Source: Thiotrichales bacterium
GTDB taxonomy: Bacteria > Pseudomonadota > Gammaproteobacteria > JAAZVR01
Assembly: GCA_018623305.1 (NCBI GenBank)
Contig: JAAZVR010000074.1
Span: 1-5,725, forward strand
Length of the DNA stretch: 5,725 nt
Reading direction: 5' to 3'
In this document: positions 1 through 5,725 of the stretch, piece after piece
Layout of the letters: each line of letters starts with the position of its first letter
Numbering within the stretch: the stretch's first letter is position 1
The notes under the pieces: generated by a model
Seen by the model: the letters and a program-made list of their open reading frames with translations, nothing else
Told to the model about the DNA's origin: nothing
Database searches by the model: none
Position numbers and translations under genes: made by a program

Positions 1-166
1 CAGCTATAACGGCAGCAAAATCGGTCAAGGTAAAGAAAATGTTAAAAATTTCTTAGCTGAAAATCCTGAAATTGCTCAAGAGCTGGATACAAAATTGCGT
101 GATAAGCTATTGCCTGAACGTTCTGCTTCTAAGGCTGAATCAGAGGATGAGTTGACACTTGGATAA
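1..166 (+). CDS. recA: RecA recombinase, C-terminal end (5' part outside window)
   Basis: This is the last 54 codons of RecA, read in the frame starting at base 2 and ending at TAA 164-166. RecA forms filaments on single-stranded DNA, drives strand exchange and triggers LexA cleavage in the SOS response. The visible part matches the RecA C-terminal domain: an SYNGSKIGQGKENVKNFL stretch corresponds to the conserved Y-x-G-x-KIGQGK segment, followed by a helix (NPEIAQELDTKLRDKLL). The final tail (AESEDELTLG) is short and only moderately acidic; in E. coli the acidic tail is longer and restrains RecA activity. The nucleotide-binding core lies outside the window. The 3' end carries the recX start codon and no terminator is visible between the two genes, so they should share a transcript. 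Identity is secure despite truncation. Confidence 0.96.
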   Translation, partial: SYNGSKIGQGKENVKNFLAENPEIAQELDTKLRDKLLPERSASKAESEDELTLG

Positions 167-590
167 AGAGCTCTATGCAAAAGCCTTGCGATGCTTGGCT
201 CGCAGAGACTACGCCGAAGCAGAATTGTTTCGGCGTTTTTCGTCTGATTATGACGATGAAGCGATTCGGACTGTGATCGATGAACTCAAACGTCAGAACT
301 ATCAATCAGATGAACGATACGTTGAGGTTTTTGTCAGATCATCCATCAACAAAGGGCGTGGACCTCGACGTATTATTAATGATTTAAAAGTGCTCAAAAT
401 TAACTCTGATCTGATCGATTTATACGCCATGCCCAATGATGTTGAGTTTTGGATGGAGCTGGCAGCGTCTGTTTATCAAAAAAAATACGGTGAATCGCCT
501 GCTAACAGTCAAAGCGAAAAAGCTAAGCGAATGCGCTTCATGCAATATCGTGGCTTTGACCAACGCCATTTCAAAAACTTACTTTTTTGA
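159..590 (+). CDS. recX: RecX, regulatory protein of RecA
   Basis: RecX binds the RecA filament in the cytoplasm and limits its growth and activity. The 143-residue product is close to the usual length of about 150. It shows the three-helix-repeat pattern of the family: A-L-R-C-L-A-R-R-D-Y-x-x-x-E-L-F near residues 9-24, D-E-R-Y-x-E-x-F-x-R-S near 51-61 followed by KGRGPRRI (65-72), and the C-terminal block RMRFMQYRGF (124-133). The start is TTG at 159: an in-frame TGA at 153-155 blocks anything upstream, and the next in-frame Met is residue 91, far too late. GAGG at 143-146 is a possible ribosome binding site 12 bases before the TTG. The first 8 bases overlap the recA end, which suggests reinitiation by ribosomes finishing recA and low RecX output relative to RecA. 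Confidence 0.93.
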   Translation: MDKELYAKALRCLARRDYAEAELFRRFSSDYDDEAIRTVIDELKRQNYQSDERYVEVFVRSSINKGRGPRRIINDLKVLKINSDLIDLYAMPNDVEFWMELAASVYQKKYGESPANSQSEKAKRMRFMQYRGFDQRHFKNLLF

Positions 591-614
591 CTACAATACC
601 CCAGATTTTAAAAA
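569..614 (+). promoter_or_regulatory. Possible sigma70 promoter for alaS
   Basis: Two overlapping candidates lie at the recX end and in the 48-base recX-alaS gap. One pairs TTGACT (587-592) with TAAAAA (609-614) at a 16-base spacing. The other has a better -10, TACAAT (592-597), but a weak -35, TTTCAA (569-574), at 17 bases. No intrinsic terminator is seen between recX and alaS, so alaS could also be read from recA. Assigned only by consensus similarity, and AT-rich sequence gives such matches by chance. Confidence 0.28.
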
Positions 615-638
615 TAATGATTTATCAGAGAAACTCGA

Positions 639-3242
639 ATGACCAGTGCTGAAATTCGCCAAGCGTTTATTGAATATTTTGAACGCCAAAACCATACCGC
701 TGTACACAGCAGCCCTGTTGTACCCAACAATGATCCGACGTTGCTGTTTACCAATGCCGGCATGGTTCAATTTAAAGATGTCTTCCTAGGTCAAGACAAT
801 CGCGATTATTCTCGAGCAACCAGCGTTCAACGCTGTATTCGCGCTGGGGGTAAGCATAATGACCTAGAGAATGTTGGCTACACTGCACGACATCACACAT
901 TCTTTGAAATGTTGGGTAATTTCTCATTTGGTGATTATTTCAAACGTGAAGCCATTAAGTACGCATGGCAGTTTTTAACTGAAGAACTTAAATTGCCAAA
1001 AGAAAAGCTTTGGGTGACAGTTTACGAAGAAGACCAAGAAGCAGAAGATATCTGGCTTAAACAAATGGGCATTGATTCGTCACGTTTCTCTCGTTGTGGC
1101 GCTAAAGATAACTTCTGGCAAATGGGTGACACTGGCCCATGTGGACCTTGTTCAGAGATTTTCTACGACCACGGCGAGCACATTTGGGGTGGCCCTCCTG
1201 GTACACCAGAAGAAGACGGCGATCGATACATCGAAATTTGGAACCTTGTATTCATGCAATACGACCGTTCAGAAGATGGCACATTGACACCATTACCTAA
1301 GCCTTCGGTTGACACAGGCATGGGGATGGAACGTCTTGCGGCGATCTTGCAAGGTGTACACAGCAACTACGAAATTGATTTGTTCCAATACCTTCTTAAA
1401 GCCGTGGCTAAATTAGCAGGCACAGATGACACGACTGCAAGCTCAATGCGCGTGGTAGCGGATCATATTCGCTCATGTTCATTTATGATTGTGGATGGTG
1501 TTTTACCGTCTAATGAAGGTCGTGGCTACGTTTTACGTCGAATCATTCGTCGCGCAATTCGACATGGCTATAAGATTGGCATTAATGAAACCTTCTTCTA
1601 CAAACTTGTGCAACCATTGGTTGATGTTATGGGAAAGGCTTACCCTGAATTGACTAAAGAGCAGGCGAATGTTGAACGTGCTTTAAAACAGGAAGAAGAA
1701 CGTTTTGCTGAAACTCTTGAAAATGGCTTGGCTATTCTTGAAGCAGACATTGCTGAATTAAAAGGTACAGTCATTCCAGGTGAAACCGTATTCCGCCTTT
1801 ATGATACATACGGATTCCCTGTCGATTTAACAGCCGACATTGCACGAGAAAAGAATTTGACGCTTGATGAGGCGGGATTCGAAGCGGAAATGAACAAACA
1901 GAGAGAACGTGCACGTGCCGCAGGTAAATTTAACAAAACAACTGAGTTGAAATTAGATTTTGACGGCGAATCTGCTTTTGAAGGTTATAACACTCTTCAA
2001 ATTGATGAGGCTGAAGTATTGGCTCTGTACAACAGTGCAGGGGAGATTGTCGAGCAAATCAATGAAGGCGAAGAAGGCATGATTATCTTGTCTAAAACGC
2101 CATTTTACGCAGAATCGGGTGGTCAAGTTGGTGATACCGGCTCTATCCATACAGCCATGACTTCGTTTCATGTTGACGACACTCAAAAAATCCAAGGCAT
2201 CCATGTTCATCAGGGCAAAATGACTGCAGGTCGAATTGTTGTCGGAGAAACGGTATGCGCTCAAGTCAATGCAACTGAGCGAATGTCATCTCAACAAAAC
2301 CACTCAGCAACCCATTTATTGCATGCCGCTTTGAGAGAAACACTTGGCACTCATGTTGCTCAGAAGGGATCTATGGTTTCACCTGAGCGTTTACGTTTTG
2401 ACTTCTCACATTTTGAGCCAATTTCTGATGAAGACTTGGCAAAAATTGAAGCCCGAGTGAATGCTGAAATCATGCAAAACCATCCTGTAACCTGCGAAAC
2501 CATGCACATTGATGAAGCAATGGAAGCCGGTGCAATGGCTTTGTTCGGTGAAAAATACGGTGAACAAGTGCGTGTAGTCACAATGAGCCCATTTTCAATT
2601 GAATTATGTGGTGGAACTCATGTTAAGTACACGGGTGAAATTGGTCCGTTTAAATTGGTTTCAGAAAGCGGTACAGCTGCAGGTGTTCGTCGAATTGAAG
2701 CAGTCACAGGCCTTGGGGCATGGAAGCGATTGAACGCCCAAGAAAACAGCCTAAAAACAATGGCGTCTCAGCTTAAAACTTCAAGCGACGGTGTGGCTGA
2801 AAAAGTAGATCAATTAATCTCTAAATCAAAACAACTTGAGAAAGAGTTGGATCAATTGAAAGCTAAAATGGCCGCCTCTCAAGGTGCTGATTTAGTTTCT
2901 AATGTTGTTGAAATTAACGGCATTAAAACTCTAAGCGCAAAACTTGAAGGTGCGGATGTCAAAACACTTCGTGACACAATGGATCAGTTGAAGAACCAAT
3001 TGGGTAGCGCTGTCATTGTGTTAGGTATTGCAGACGGCGACAAAGTCAATATTGCAGCGGGCGTCACTAAAGATTTAATCAAACAAATCAAAGCAGGCGA
3101 TGTTGTGAATTTTGTAGCGCAACAAGTTGGCGGTAAAGGTGGCGGTCGTCCAGATATGGCAATGGCGGGCGGCAAAGATGCAGATAAATTAGATGAAGCG
3201 TTGGCAAGTGTTACGCCATGGCTTCAAGCTGAACTTGGATGA
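639..3242 (+). CDS. alaS: Alanyl-tRNA synthetase (AlaRS)
   Basis: This class II synthetase charges tRNA-Ala with alanine in the cytoplasm. The 867-residue product is near the bacterial norm (about 875). In order it shows: an N-terminal catalytic domain with SSPVVPNNDPTLLFTNAGM (24-42), motif 2 around RHHTFFEMLGNFSFGDYFK (84-102) and motif 3 GMGMERL (227-233); a tRNA-recognition region with R-x-x-R-R-x-I-R-H near 300-309; an editing domain that removes mischarged Ser and Gly, with zinc ligands H555 and H559 in NHSATHLLHAAL and C657 and H661 in CGGTH; a linker coiled coil at about 700-745; and the C-Ala domain ending in the glycine-rich GGKGGGRPDMAMAGG (831-845). All hallmark residues are present, so it should be fully active. 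The ATG at 639 follows a weak AGAG (627-630) and gives the canonical N-terminus. lysC begins 12 bases after the stop. Confidence 0.98.
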   Translation: MTSAEIRQAFIEYFERQNHTAVHSSPVVPNNDPTLLFTNAGMVQFKDVFLGQDNRDYSRATSVQRCIRAGGKHNDLENVGYTARHHTFFEMLGNFSFGDYFKREAIKYAWQFLTEELKLPKEKLWVTVYEEDQEAEDIWLKQMGIDSSRFSRCGAKDNFWQMGDTGPCGPCSEIFYDHGEHIWGGPPGTPEEDGDRYIEIWNLVFMQYDRSEDGTLTPLPKPSVDTGMGMERLAAILQGVHSNYEIDLFQYLLKAVAKLAGTDDTTASSMRVVADHIRSCSFMIVDGVLPSNEGRGYVLRRIIRRAIRHGYKIGINETFFYKLVQPLVDVMGKAYPELTKEQANVERALKQEEERFAETLENGLAILEADIAELKGTVIPGETVFRLYDTYGFPVDLTADIAREKNLTLDEAGFEAEMNKQRERARAAGKFNKTTELKLDFDGESAFEGYNTLQIDEAEVLALYNSAGEIVEQINEGEEGMIILSKTPFYAESGGQVGDTGSIHTAMTSFHVDDTQKIQGIHVHQGKMTAGRIVVGETVCAQVNATERMSSQQNHSATHLLHAALRETLGTHVAQKGSMVSPERLRFDFSHFEPISDEDLAKIEARVNAEIMQNHPVTCETMHIDEAMEAGAMALFGEKYGEQVRVVTMSPFSIELCGGTHVKYTGEIGPFKLVSESGTAAGVRRIEAVTGLGAWKRLNAQENSLKTMASQLKTSSDGVAEKVDQLISKSKQLEKELDQLKAKMAASQGADLVSNVVEINGIKTLSAKLEGADVKTLRDTMDQLKNQLGSAVIVLGIADGDKVNIAAGVTKDLIKQIKAGDVVNFVAQQVGGKGGGRPDMAMAGGKDADKLDEALASVTPWLQAELG

Positions 3243-3254
3243 AGCAGGGATAAT

Positions 3255-4502
3255 ATGGCTTTAATAGTGCAAAAATACGGCGGGACCTCTGTAGGTTCTG
3301 TCGATCGAATCAAAAATGTCGCAAAACGCGTCAAAGCGTGGACAGATGCTGGTCACCAAGTCGTTGTTGCGGTTTCAGCAATGTCGGGAGAGACTAATCG
3401 TCTTTTAGGTTTAGCGAAAGACATTACATCCGCACCCAGCGAGCGTGAATTAGATATGGTTGTCTCTACAGGCGAACAAGTCACAATCGGTTTGTTAAGT
3501 ATGGCGCTGCACGAAATAGGGCAGGATGCAATGTCATTAACCGGCTGGCAGGCGGGAATGAAAACCGATACGGTGCATGCCAAAGCTCGAATAGAAGCGA
3601 TCGAGGCAGACCGAATCAACACGGCATTGTCTAATGGCAAAGTGGTCATCGTTGCAGGCTTCCAAGGCATTAATGAACAGGGTGACATTACAACCCTAGG
3701 TCGAGGTGGTTCTGATACGACTGCTGTTGCATTAGCTGCGGCATTAAAAGCCGATGAGTGTCAAATCTACACAGATGTTGATGGTGTTTACACTACGGAC
3801 CCTCGTGTCGAGCCTAAAGCACGCAAAATGGATCTCATCACATTTGAAGAAATGCTTGAAATGGCAAGCCAAGGTGCAAAAGTATTGCAGATTCGTTCAG
3901 TTGAATTTGCCAGCAAATACAGCGTACCTTTGCGCGTATTGTCATCACTTGAAGACATCCGTTCGTTTGATGAGCCAGGCGGCACACTGATCTGTTCAGA
4001 AGAATTATTTGAGGAAAAAAACATGGAACAACCGCTTATTTCCGGTATTGCATTTAACCGAGACGAAGCCAAAATTACAATTAATGGTGTGCCCGATAAA
4101 CCAGGCATTGCGTATACAATCCTTGGCCAAGTAGCAGACTCTAACATTGAAGTGGATATGATTATCCAGAACACTGGTCACGACGATACAACGGATTTCA
4201 CTTTCACGGTTCATCGTAATGATTACCAAAAAACAATGGACATTGTTAAACCTCTTGCTGAAAGCATGGGTGCTCGTGAGATTTCTGGAGATGAAAGCAT
4301 CGTAAAAGTGTCGCTGGTCGGTGTGGGTATGCGATCACACGCGGGTATTGCAAGCCAAATGTTTTCAGCATTAGCGGATGAGAGCATCAACATTCAAATG
4401 ATTTCAACTTCAGAGATCAAGGTTTCAGTTGTAATTGCTGAGAAGTATTTGGAGTTAGCAGTTCGAACACTTCACAAGTCATTCAACTTGGAGTCTGAGT
4501 AA
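3255..4502 (+). CDS. lysC: Aspartokinase, alpha subunit (full length)
   Basis: Aspartokinase phosphorylates L-aspartate with ATP, the first step to lysine, diaminopimelate, methionine and threonine. The 415-residue product is monofunctional, with no homoserine dehydrogenase fused. The kinase domain shows the signature KYGGTSVGS (7-15), SAMSGETNRL (41-50), the nucleotide-binding GRGGSDTTAVALA (149-161) and TDVDGVYTTDPR (173-184). Two ACT domains follow, one from about 263 (ISGIAFNRDEAKITINGVPDKPG) and one from about 349 (IVKVSLVGVGMRSHAG through QMISTSEIKVSVV). This layout fits feedback inhibition by lysine, often concerted with threonine; the effector specificity is inferred. The ATG at 3255 follows AGGGA (3246-3250) at a short spacing of 4 bases, 12 bases after the alaS stop, so co-transcription is likely. 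The gene contains an internal start for a second product at 4023. The csrA gene often found downstream is missing. Confidence 0.97.
   Translation: MALIVQKYGGTSVGSVDRIKNVAKRVKAWTDAGHQVVVAVSAMSGETNRLLGLAKDITSAPSERELDMVVSTGEQVTIGLLSMALHEIGQDAMSLTGWQAGMKTDTVHAKARIEAIEADRINTALSNGKVVIVAGFQGINEQGDITTLGRGGSDTTAVALAAALKADECQIYTDVDGVYTTDPRVEPKARKMDLITFEEMLEMASQGAKVLQIRSVEFASKYSVPLRVLSSLEDIRSFDEPGGTLICSEELFEEKNMEQPLISGIAFNRDEAKITINGVPDKPGIAYTILGQVADSNIEVDMIIQNTGHDDTTDFTFTVHRNDYQKTMDIVKPLAESMGAREISGDESIVKVSLVGVGMRSHAGIASQMFSALADESINIQMISTSEIKVSVVIAEKYLELAVRTLHKSFNLESE
4011..4025 (+). promoter_or_regulatory. Internal ribosome binding site and start codon within lysC
   Basis: GAGG at 4011-4014 is followed by an eight-base A-rich spacer (4015-4022) and ATG at 4023-4025, which is in frame with lysC (codon 257). 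Site strength and spacing are better than those of the gene's own upstream start. It falls exactly in the linker between the kinase domain and the first ACT domain. Confidence 0.65.
4023..4502 (+). CDS. lysC: Predicted aspartokinase beta subunit (internal in-frame start)
   Basis: Translation from the internal ATG at codon 257 of lysC would give a 159-residue protein, beginning MEQPLISGIAFNRDEAK, that consists only of the two ACT regulatory domains. An identical arrangement is established for Bacillus subtilis aspartokinase II and Corynebacterium glutamicum LysC, where the beta chain of about 160-170 residues joins the full-length alpha chain in an alpha2beta2 enzyme and carries effector-binding surfaces. 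Here the evidence is the Shine-Dalgarno-like GAGG with eight-base spacing, the position at the domain boundary and the matching length. That the product is made in this organism is an inference; the alternative is that the A-rich GAGG motif merely encodes the acidic linker (FEEKN). Confidence 0.6.
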   Translation: MEQPLISGIAFNRDEAKITINGVPDKPGIAYTILGQVADSNIEVDMIIQNTGHDDTTDFTFTVHRNDYQKTMDIVKPLAESMGAREISGDESIVKVSLVGVGMRSHAGIASQMFSALADESINIQMISTSEIKVSVVIAEKYLELAVRTLHKSFNLESE

Positions 4503-4533
4503 AATTAAATCCCCGTTTTATATGGGGTAGGTC

Positions 4534-4561
4534 TTTACTCGTGCGGAATTAAATGTATAAT
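4534..4561 (+). promoter_or_regulatory. Sigma70-type promoter of tRNA-Ser
   Basis: A perfect -10 box TATAAT (4556-4561) lies 16 bases downstream of a -35-like TTTACT (4534-4539, four of six consensus bases). Transcription would start at about A4569, eight bases before the tRNA. The discriminator after the -10 (TCCGCTC) is C-rich, as in many stable-RNA promoters subject to stringent control; that regulation is inferred. A perfect inverted repeat surrounds the -10 box. Confidence 0.7.
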
Positions 4562-4566
4562 TCCGC
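4543..4566. repeat. Perfect 8-bp inverted repeat around the tRNA promoter -10 box
   Basis: The arms are GCGGAATT (4543-4550) and AATTCCGC (4559-4566), exact reverse complements separated by eight bases. The -10 box TATAAT (4556-4561) sits in the spacer and right arm. In DNA this could be an operator. In RNA reading through from lysC it would form an eight-base-pair hairpin, but no T-run follows, so it is not an intrinsic terminator. Function unknown. Confidence 0.8.
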
Positions 4567-4576
4567 TCAACAATTA

Positions 4577-4669
4577 GGATTCGTGGCCGAGAGGCTGAAG
4601 GCGCTCCCCTGCTAAGGGAGTAAGGGGATAGTATCTCCTTCGAGGGTTCGAATCCCTCCGAGTCCGCCA
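4577..4669 (+). tRNA. tRNA-Ser, anticodon GCU
   Basis: A complete 93-base type II tRNA that reads AGC and AGU serine codons. The acceptor stem GGATTCG (4577-4583) pairs with CGAGTCC (4659-4665) with one T-G wobble. The discriminator base is G4666 and CCA is encoded (4667-4669). The D-arm region GGCCGAGAGGCTGAAGGC follows. The anticodon stem CTCCC (4604-4608) pairs with GGGAG (4616-4620), and the seven-base loop CTGCTAA holds the anticodon GCT at 4611-4613. The long variable arm (about 4621-4641) folds as AAGGGGATA against TATCTCCTT, typical of serine tRNAs. The T arm is GAGGG / TTCGAAT / CCCTC (4642-4658). It closely resembles E. coli tRNA-Ser(GCU) in the D and anticodon arms. It has its own promoter upstream and an intrinsic terminator just downstream. 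Confidence 0.97.
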
Positions 4670-4676
4670 TATCTTT

Positions 4677-4706
4677 AAAGCCAAGCATAAATGCTTGGCT
4701 TTTTTT
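4677..4706 (+). terminator. Intrinsic terminator after tRNA-Ser
   Basis: The stem AAAGCCAAGCA (4677-4687) pairs perfectly with TGCTTGGCTTT (4692-4702) around a TAAA tetraloop. The core nine base pairs are followed directly by a run of seven T residues (4700-4706). It ends transcription of the tRNA and of any read-through from alaS-lysC, and separates them from the downstream gene. It is the only strong terminator visible in the window. Confidence 0.92.
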
Positions 4707-4773
4707 ATTCAGTCTATACCTTTAAACTCTTTGCAACTGAAATTATCAGGCGTTTTATTAAAAGGATAGCGTA

Positions 4774-5475
4774 ATGAGTTTAAACCCATCAAACATTGCC
4801 ATCATAGGGGCATCTGGAACCATCGGTCAGGCCTTCATTCAGCATTTATCTGAACGCTATCCGCACGCTACTATTCATTCATTCTCAAGAAATAGCGAAA
4901 TCGCTATCGACTACATGGATGAACAATCGATTGAGACAGCCGCGAATACAGCATCAAAAACAGAAACTCTTGACCTTGTACTCGTAACAACCGGAATTTT
5001 ACACACTGAAGACTTACAGCCAGAAAAATCATTAAAACAGCTGTCATCGAAAAACTTTCAATCCTTATTTGAAGCTAACACGATTGCGCCTGCATTAATT
5101 GCTAAATACTTTTTACCCAAACTGAACAAAGACAAACCTGCGACCTTTGCAGCATTGTCAGCTCGTGTTGGAAGTATCTCAGATAATAGACTGGGTGGCT
5201 GGTATGCCTATCGAGCATCCAAAGCCGCTCTAAATATGATTATTAAAACTGCGTCTATTGAAATGCGCAGAACCCACCCAAAGGCGATATTATTGGGTCT
5301 GCATCCAGGTACAGTAGACAGCCCTTTGTCTAAACCGTTTCAAAAAAATTTGCCTGAAGGCCAACTATTAACACCCCAAGAATCAGTTAAACAACTTCTG
5401 GAGGTCATCCTAAAACGAGGCCTACAGGACACGGGTAAATGCTTTGCCTTCAGTGGAGAGGAAATCGAGCCTTAA
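4774..5475 (+). CDS. Short-chain dehydrogenase/reductase, C-factor (CsgA)-like
   Basis: This is a 233-residue cytoplasmic NAD(P)-dependent oxidoreductase of the SDR family with a Rossmann fold. The nucleotide-binding glycine motif is GASGTIG (12-18); the family's NNAG element is replaced by VTTG (71-74). An Asn equivalent to the SDR catalytic Asn is N102 (EANTIAP). SARVGSISDNRLGGWYAYRASK (129-150) contains the Y146-x-x-x-K150 pair, with the catalytic Ser likely S129 or S134, and HPGTVDSPLS (177-186) is the cofactor loop after beta-strand 6. The SARVGS...GGWYxYRxSKAALN pattern is typical of the C-factor-like subgroup named after Myxococcus CsgA. The substrate cannot be deduced. The ATG at 4774 has a good AAAGGA site (4761-4766) at seven-base spacing. 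The gene follows the tRNA terminator and so needs its own promoter; none is clear in the 67-base gap. It looks intact and monocistronic here. Confidence 0.9.
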   Translation: MSLNPSNIAIIGASGTIGQAFIQHLSERYPHATIHSFSRNSEIAIDYMDEQSIETAANTASKTETLDLVLVTTGILHTEDLQPEKSLKQLSSKNFQSLFEANTIAPALIAKYFLPKLNKDKPATFAALSARVGSISDNRLGGWYAYRASKAALNMIIKTASIEMRRTHPKAILLGLHPGTVDSPLSKPFQKNLPEGQLLTPQESVKQLLEVILKRGLQDTGKCFAFSGEEIEP

Positions 5476-5712
5476 AGACTCATAATCTATCGGGCCCCCT
5501 ACTATTTTTCTAATAATATATAAATAACTTAATTTGAATTTTCATCAGTTATGGATGTATGTGATTTTTCATTTGTATATCCTTTCTGTATCCAAAACTT
5601 TTGTAAGCTTTGTATATAAATCAGAACTAACTATCGATAGCTCAAACAATTTTCAATTTGTATCTATTGAAGAGATTTTTCATAAATTATCTGGATGCAA
5701 ACTCATTTGAGA
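5476..5712. other. AT-rich non-coding tail, no convincing gene
   Basis: By hand count this stretch is about 27% GC, far below the genes to its left. It opens with a GC block, CGGGCCCCCT (5491-5500), which does not form a usable terminator hairpin. The only notable open frame is ATG 5555 to TGA 5708-5710, 51 codons, without a ribosome binding site; its predicted end (NNFQFVSIEEIFHKLSGCKLI) reads somewhat like protein but I do not recognise it. A 10-base palindrome CTATCGATAG lies at 5631-5640. This may be a real intergenic region, the edge of an acquired segment, or a poorly assembled contig end. Confidence 0.5.
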
Positions 5713-5725
5713 AGATCGGAAGAGC
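5713..5725 (+). other. Residual Illumina TruSeq adapter at contig end
   Basis: The last 13 bases, AGATCGGAAGAGC, are identical to the common start of the Illumina TruSeq adapters and stop exactly at the window end. A chance match of 13 bases at precisely this place is very unlikely. This is sequencing artefact rather than genome and should be trimmed. Confidence 0.93.

Noticed and set aside
1953..2264. Minus-strand open frames inside alaS and lysC (for example 1953-2264, 3353-3688, 3788-4174)
   Set aside because: They lie opposite strongly conserved coding sequence, have no family resemblance and no ribosome binding sites; they are shadows of the real genes.
4511..4527. CCCC...GGGG hairpin just after lysC as a terminator
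   Set aside because: Only four base pairs plus a G-T wobble, with no T-run after it (TAGGTCTTT). Too weak to call; lysC transcripts probably run on to the terminator after the tRNA.
4577..4669. tRNA-Ser 3' end as an integration site for a mobile element
   Set aside because: No integrase gene follows, and no repeat of the tRNA 3' end (GGTTCGAATCCC...) is found downstream in the window.
4731..4759. TTGCAA ... TTTATT as the SDR gene promoter
   Set aside because: Transcription would start within the ribosome binding site, leaving no functional leader; no better promoter is evident in the gap.
5491..5516. GGGCCCCC block followed by T-rich sequence as a terminator for the SDR gene
   Set aside because: The complementary G and C runs are directly adjacent, leaving no room for a hairpin loop, and no alternative stem is seen.
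5549..5586. Minus-strand AAAGGA followed by an ATG at 5572 as the start of a gene
   Set aside because: The Shine-Dalgarno-like spacing is good, but the frame stops after seven codons (MKNHIHP). No longer minus-strand frame opens there.
5551..5619. 22-codon cysteine-containing + strand frame (MDVCDFSFVYPFC...)
   Set aside because: No ribosome binding site, very short, in AT-rich sequence and overlapping another open frame; chance is the simplest explanation.
5572..5663. Three copies of TTTGTAT as a repeat array
   Set aside because: Copies at 5572, 5609 and 5657 are short and unevenly spaced (37 and 48 bases), as expected by chance in AT-rich DNA.

Overview
The window is a chromosomal contig end from a gammaproteobacterium. 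The evidence is the order recA - recX - alaS - lysC - tRNA-Ser(GCU), all on the + strand, which is a conserved gammaproteobacterial neighbourhood, together with a RecA C-terminus, RecX, AlaRS and LysC of proteobacterial type. GC content of the genes is moderate (low-to-mid 40s percent by spot counts). A marine Oceanospirillales-like lineage would fit, but I cannot name a genus from this sequence.

Layout. Bases 1-166 are the last 54 codons of recA. recX (159-590) starts at a TTG inside the recA tail and overlaps it by 8 bases. alaS (639-3242) is a full-length alanyl-tRNA synthetase and lysC (3255-4502) a full-length aspartokinase 12 bases downstream. lysC contains a well-formed internal ribosome binding site and an in-frame ATG at 4023, predicting a separate 159-residue regulatory (beta) subunit. 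Next come a 74-base gap with a sigma70-type promoter, tRNA-Ser(GCU) (4577-4669) and a strong intrinsic terminator (about 4677-4706). An independent gene for a short-chain dehydrogenase/reductase of the C-factor (CsgA-like) type follows (4774-5475). The last 250 bases are very AT-rich, have no convincing gene, and end in 13 bases identical to the start of the Illumina TruSeq adapter.

How the parts relate. recA and recX form a recombinase/modulator pair that is almost certainly translationally coupled. alaS, lysC and tRNA-Ser serve translation and aspartate-family amino acid synthesis; they are linked by conserved position rather than by a shared pathway. csrA, which in many relatives lies between lysC and the tRNA-Ser gene, is absent here.

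I found no new defence, mobile or secretion system. The points worth a second look are the internal start in lysC, the missing csrA, a perfect inverted repeat around the tRNA promoter -10 box, the recA/recX TTG overlap, and the adapter-terminated AT-rich contig end, whose last bases should be trimmed.
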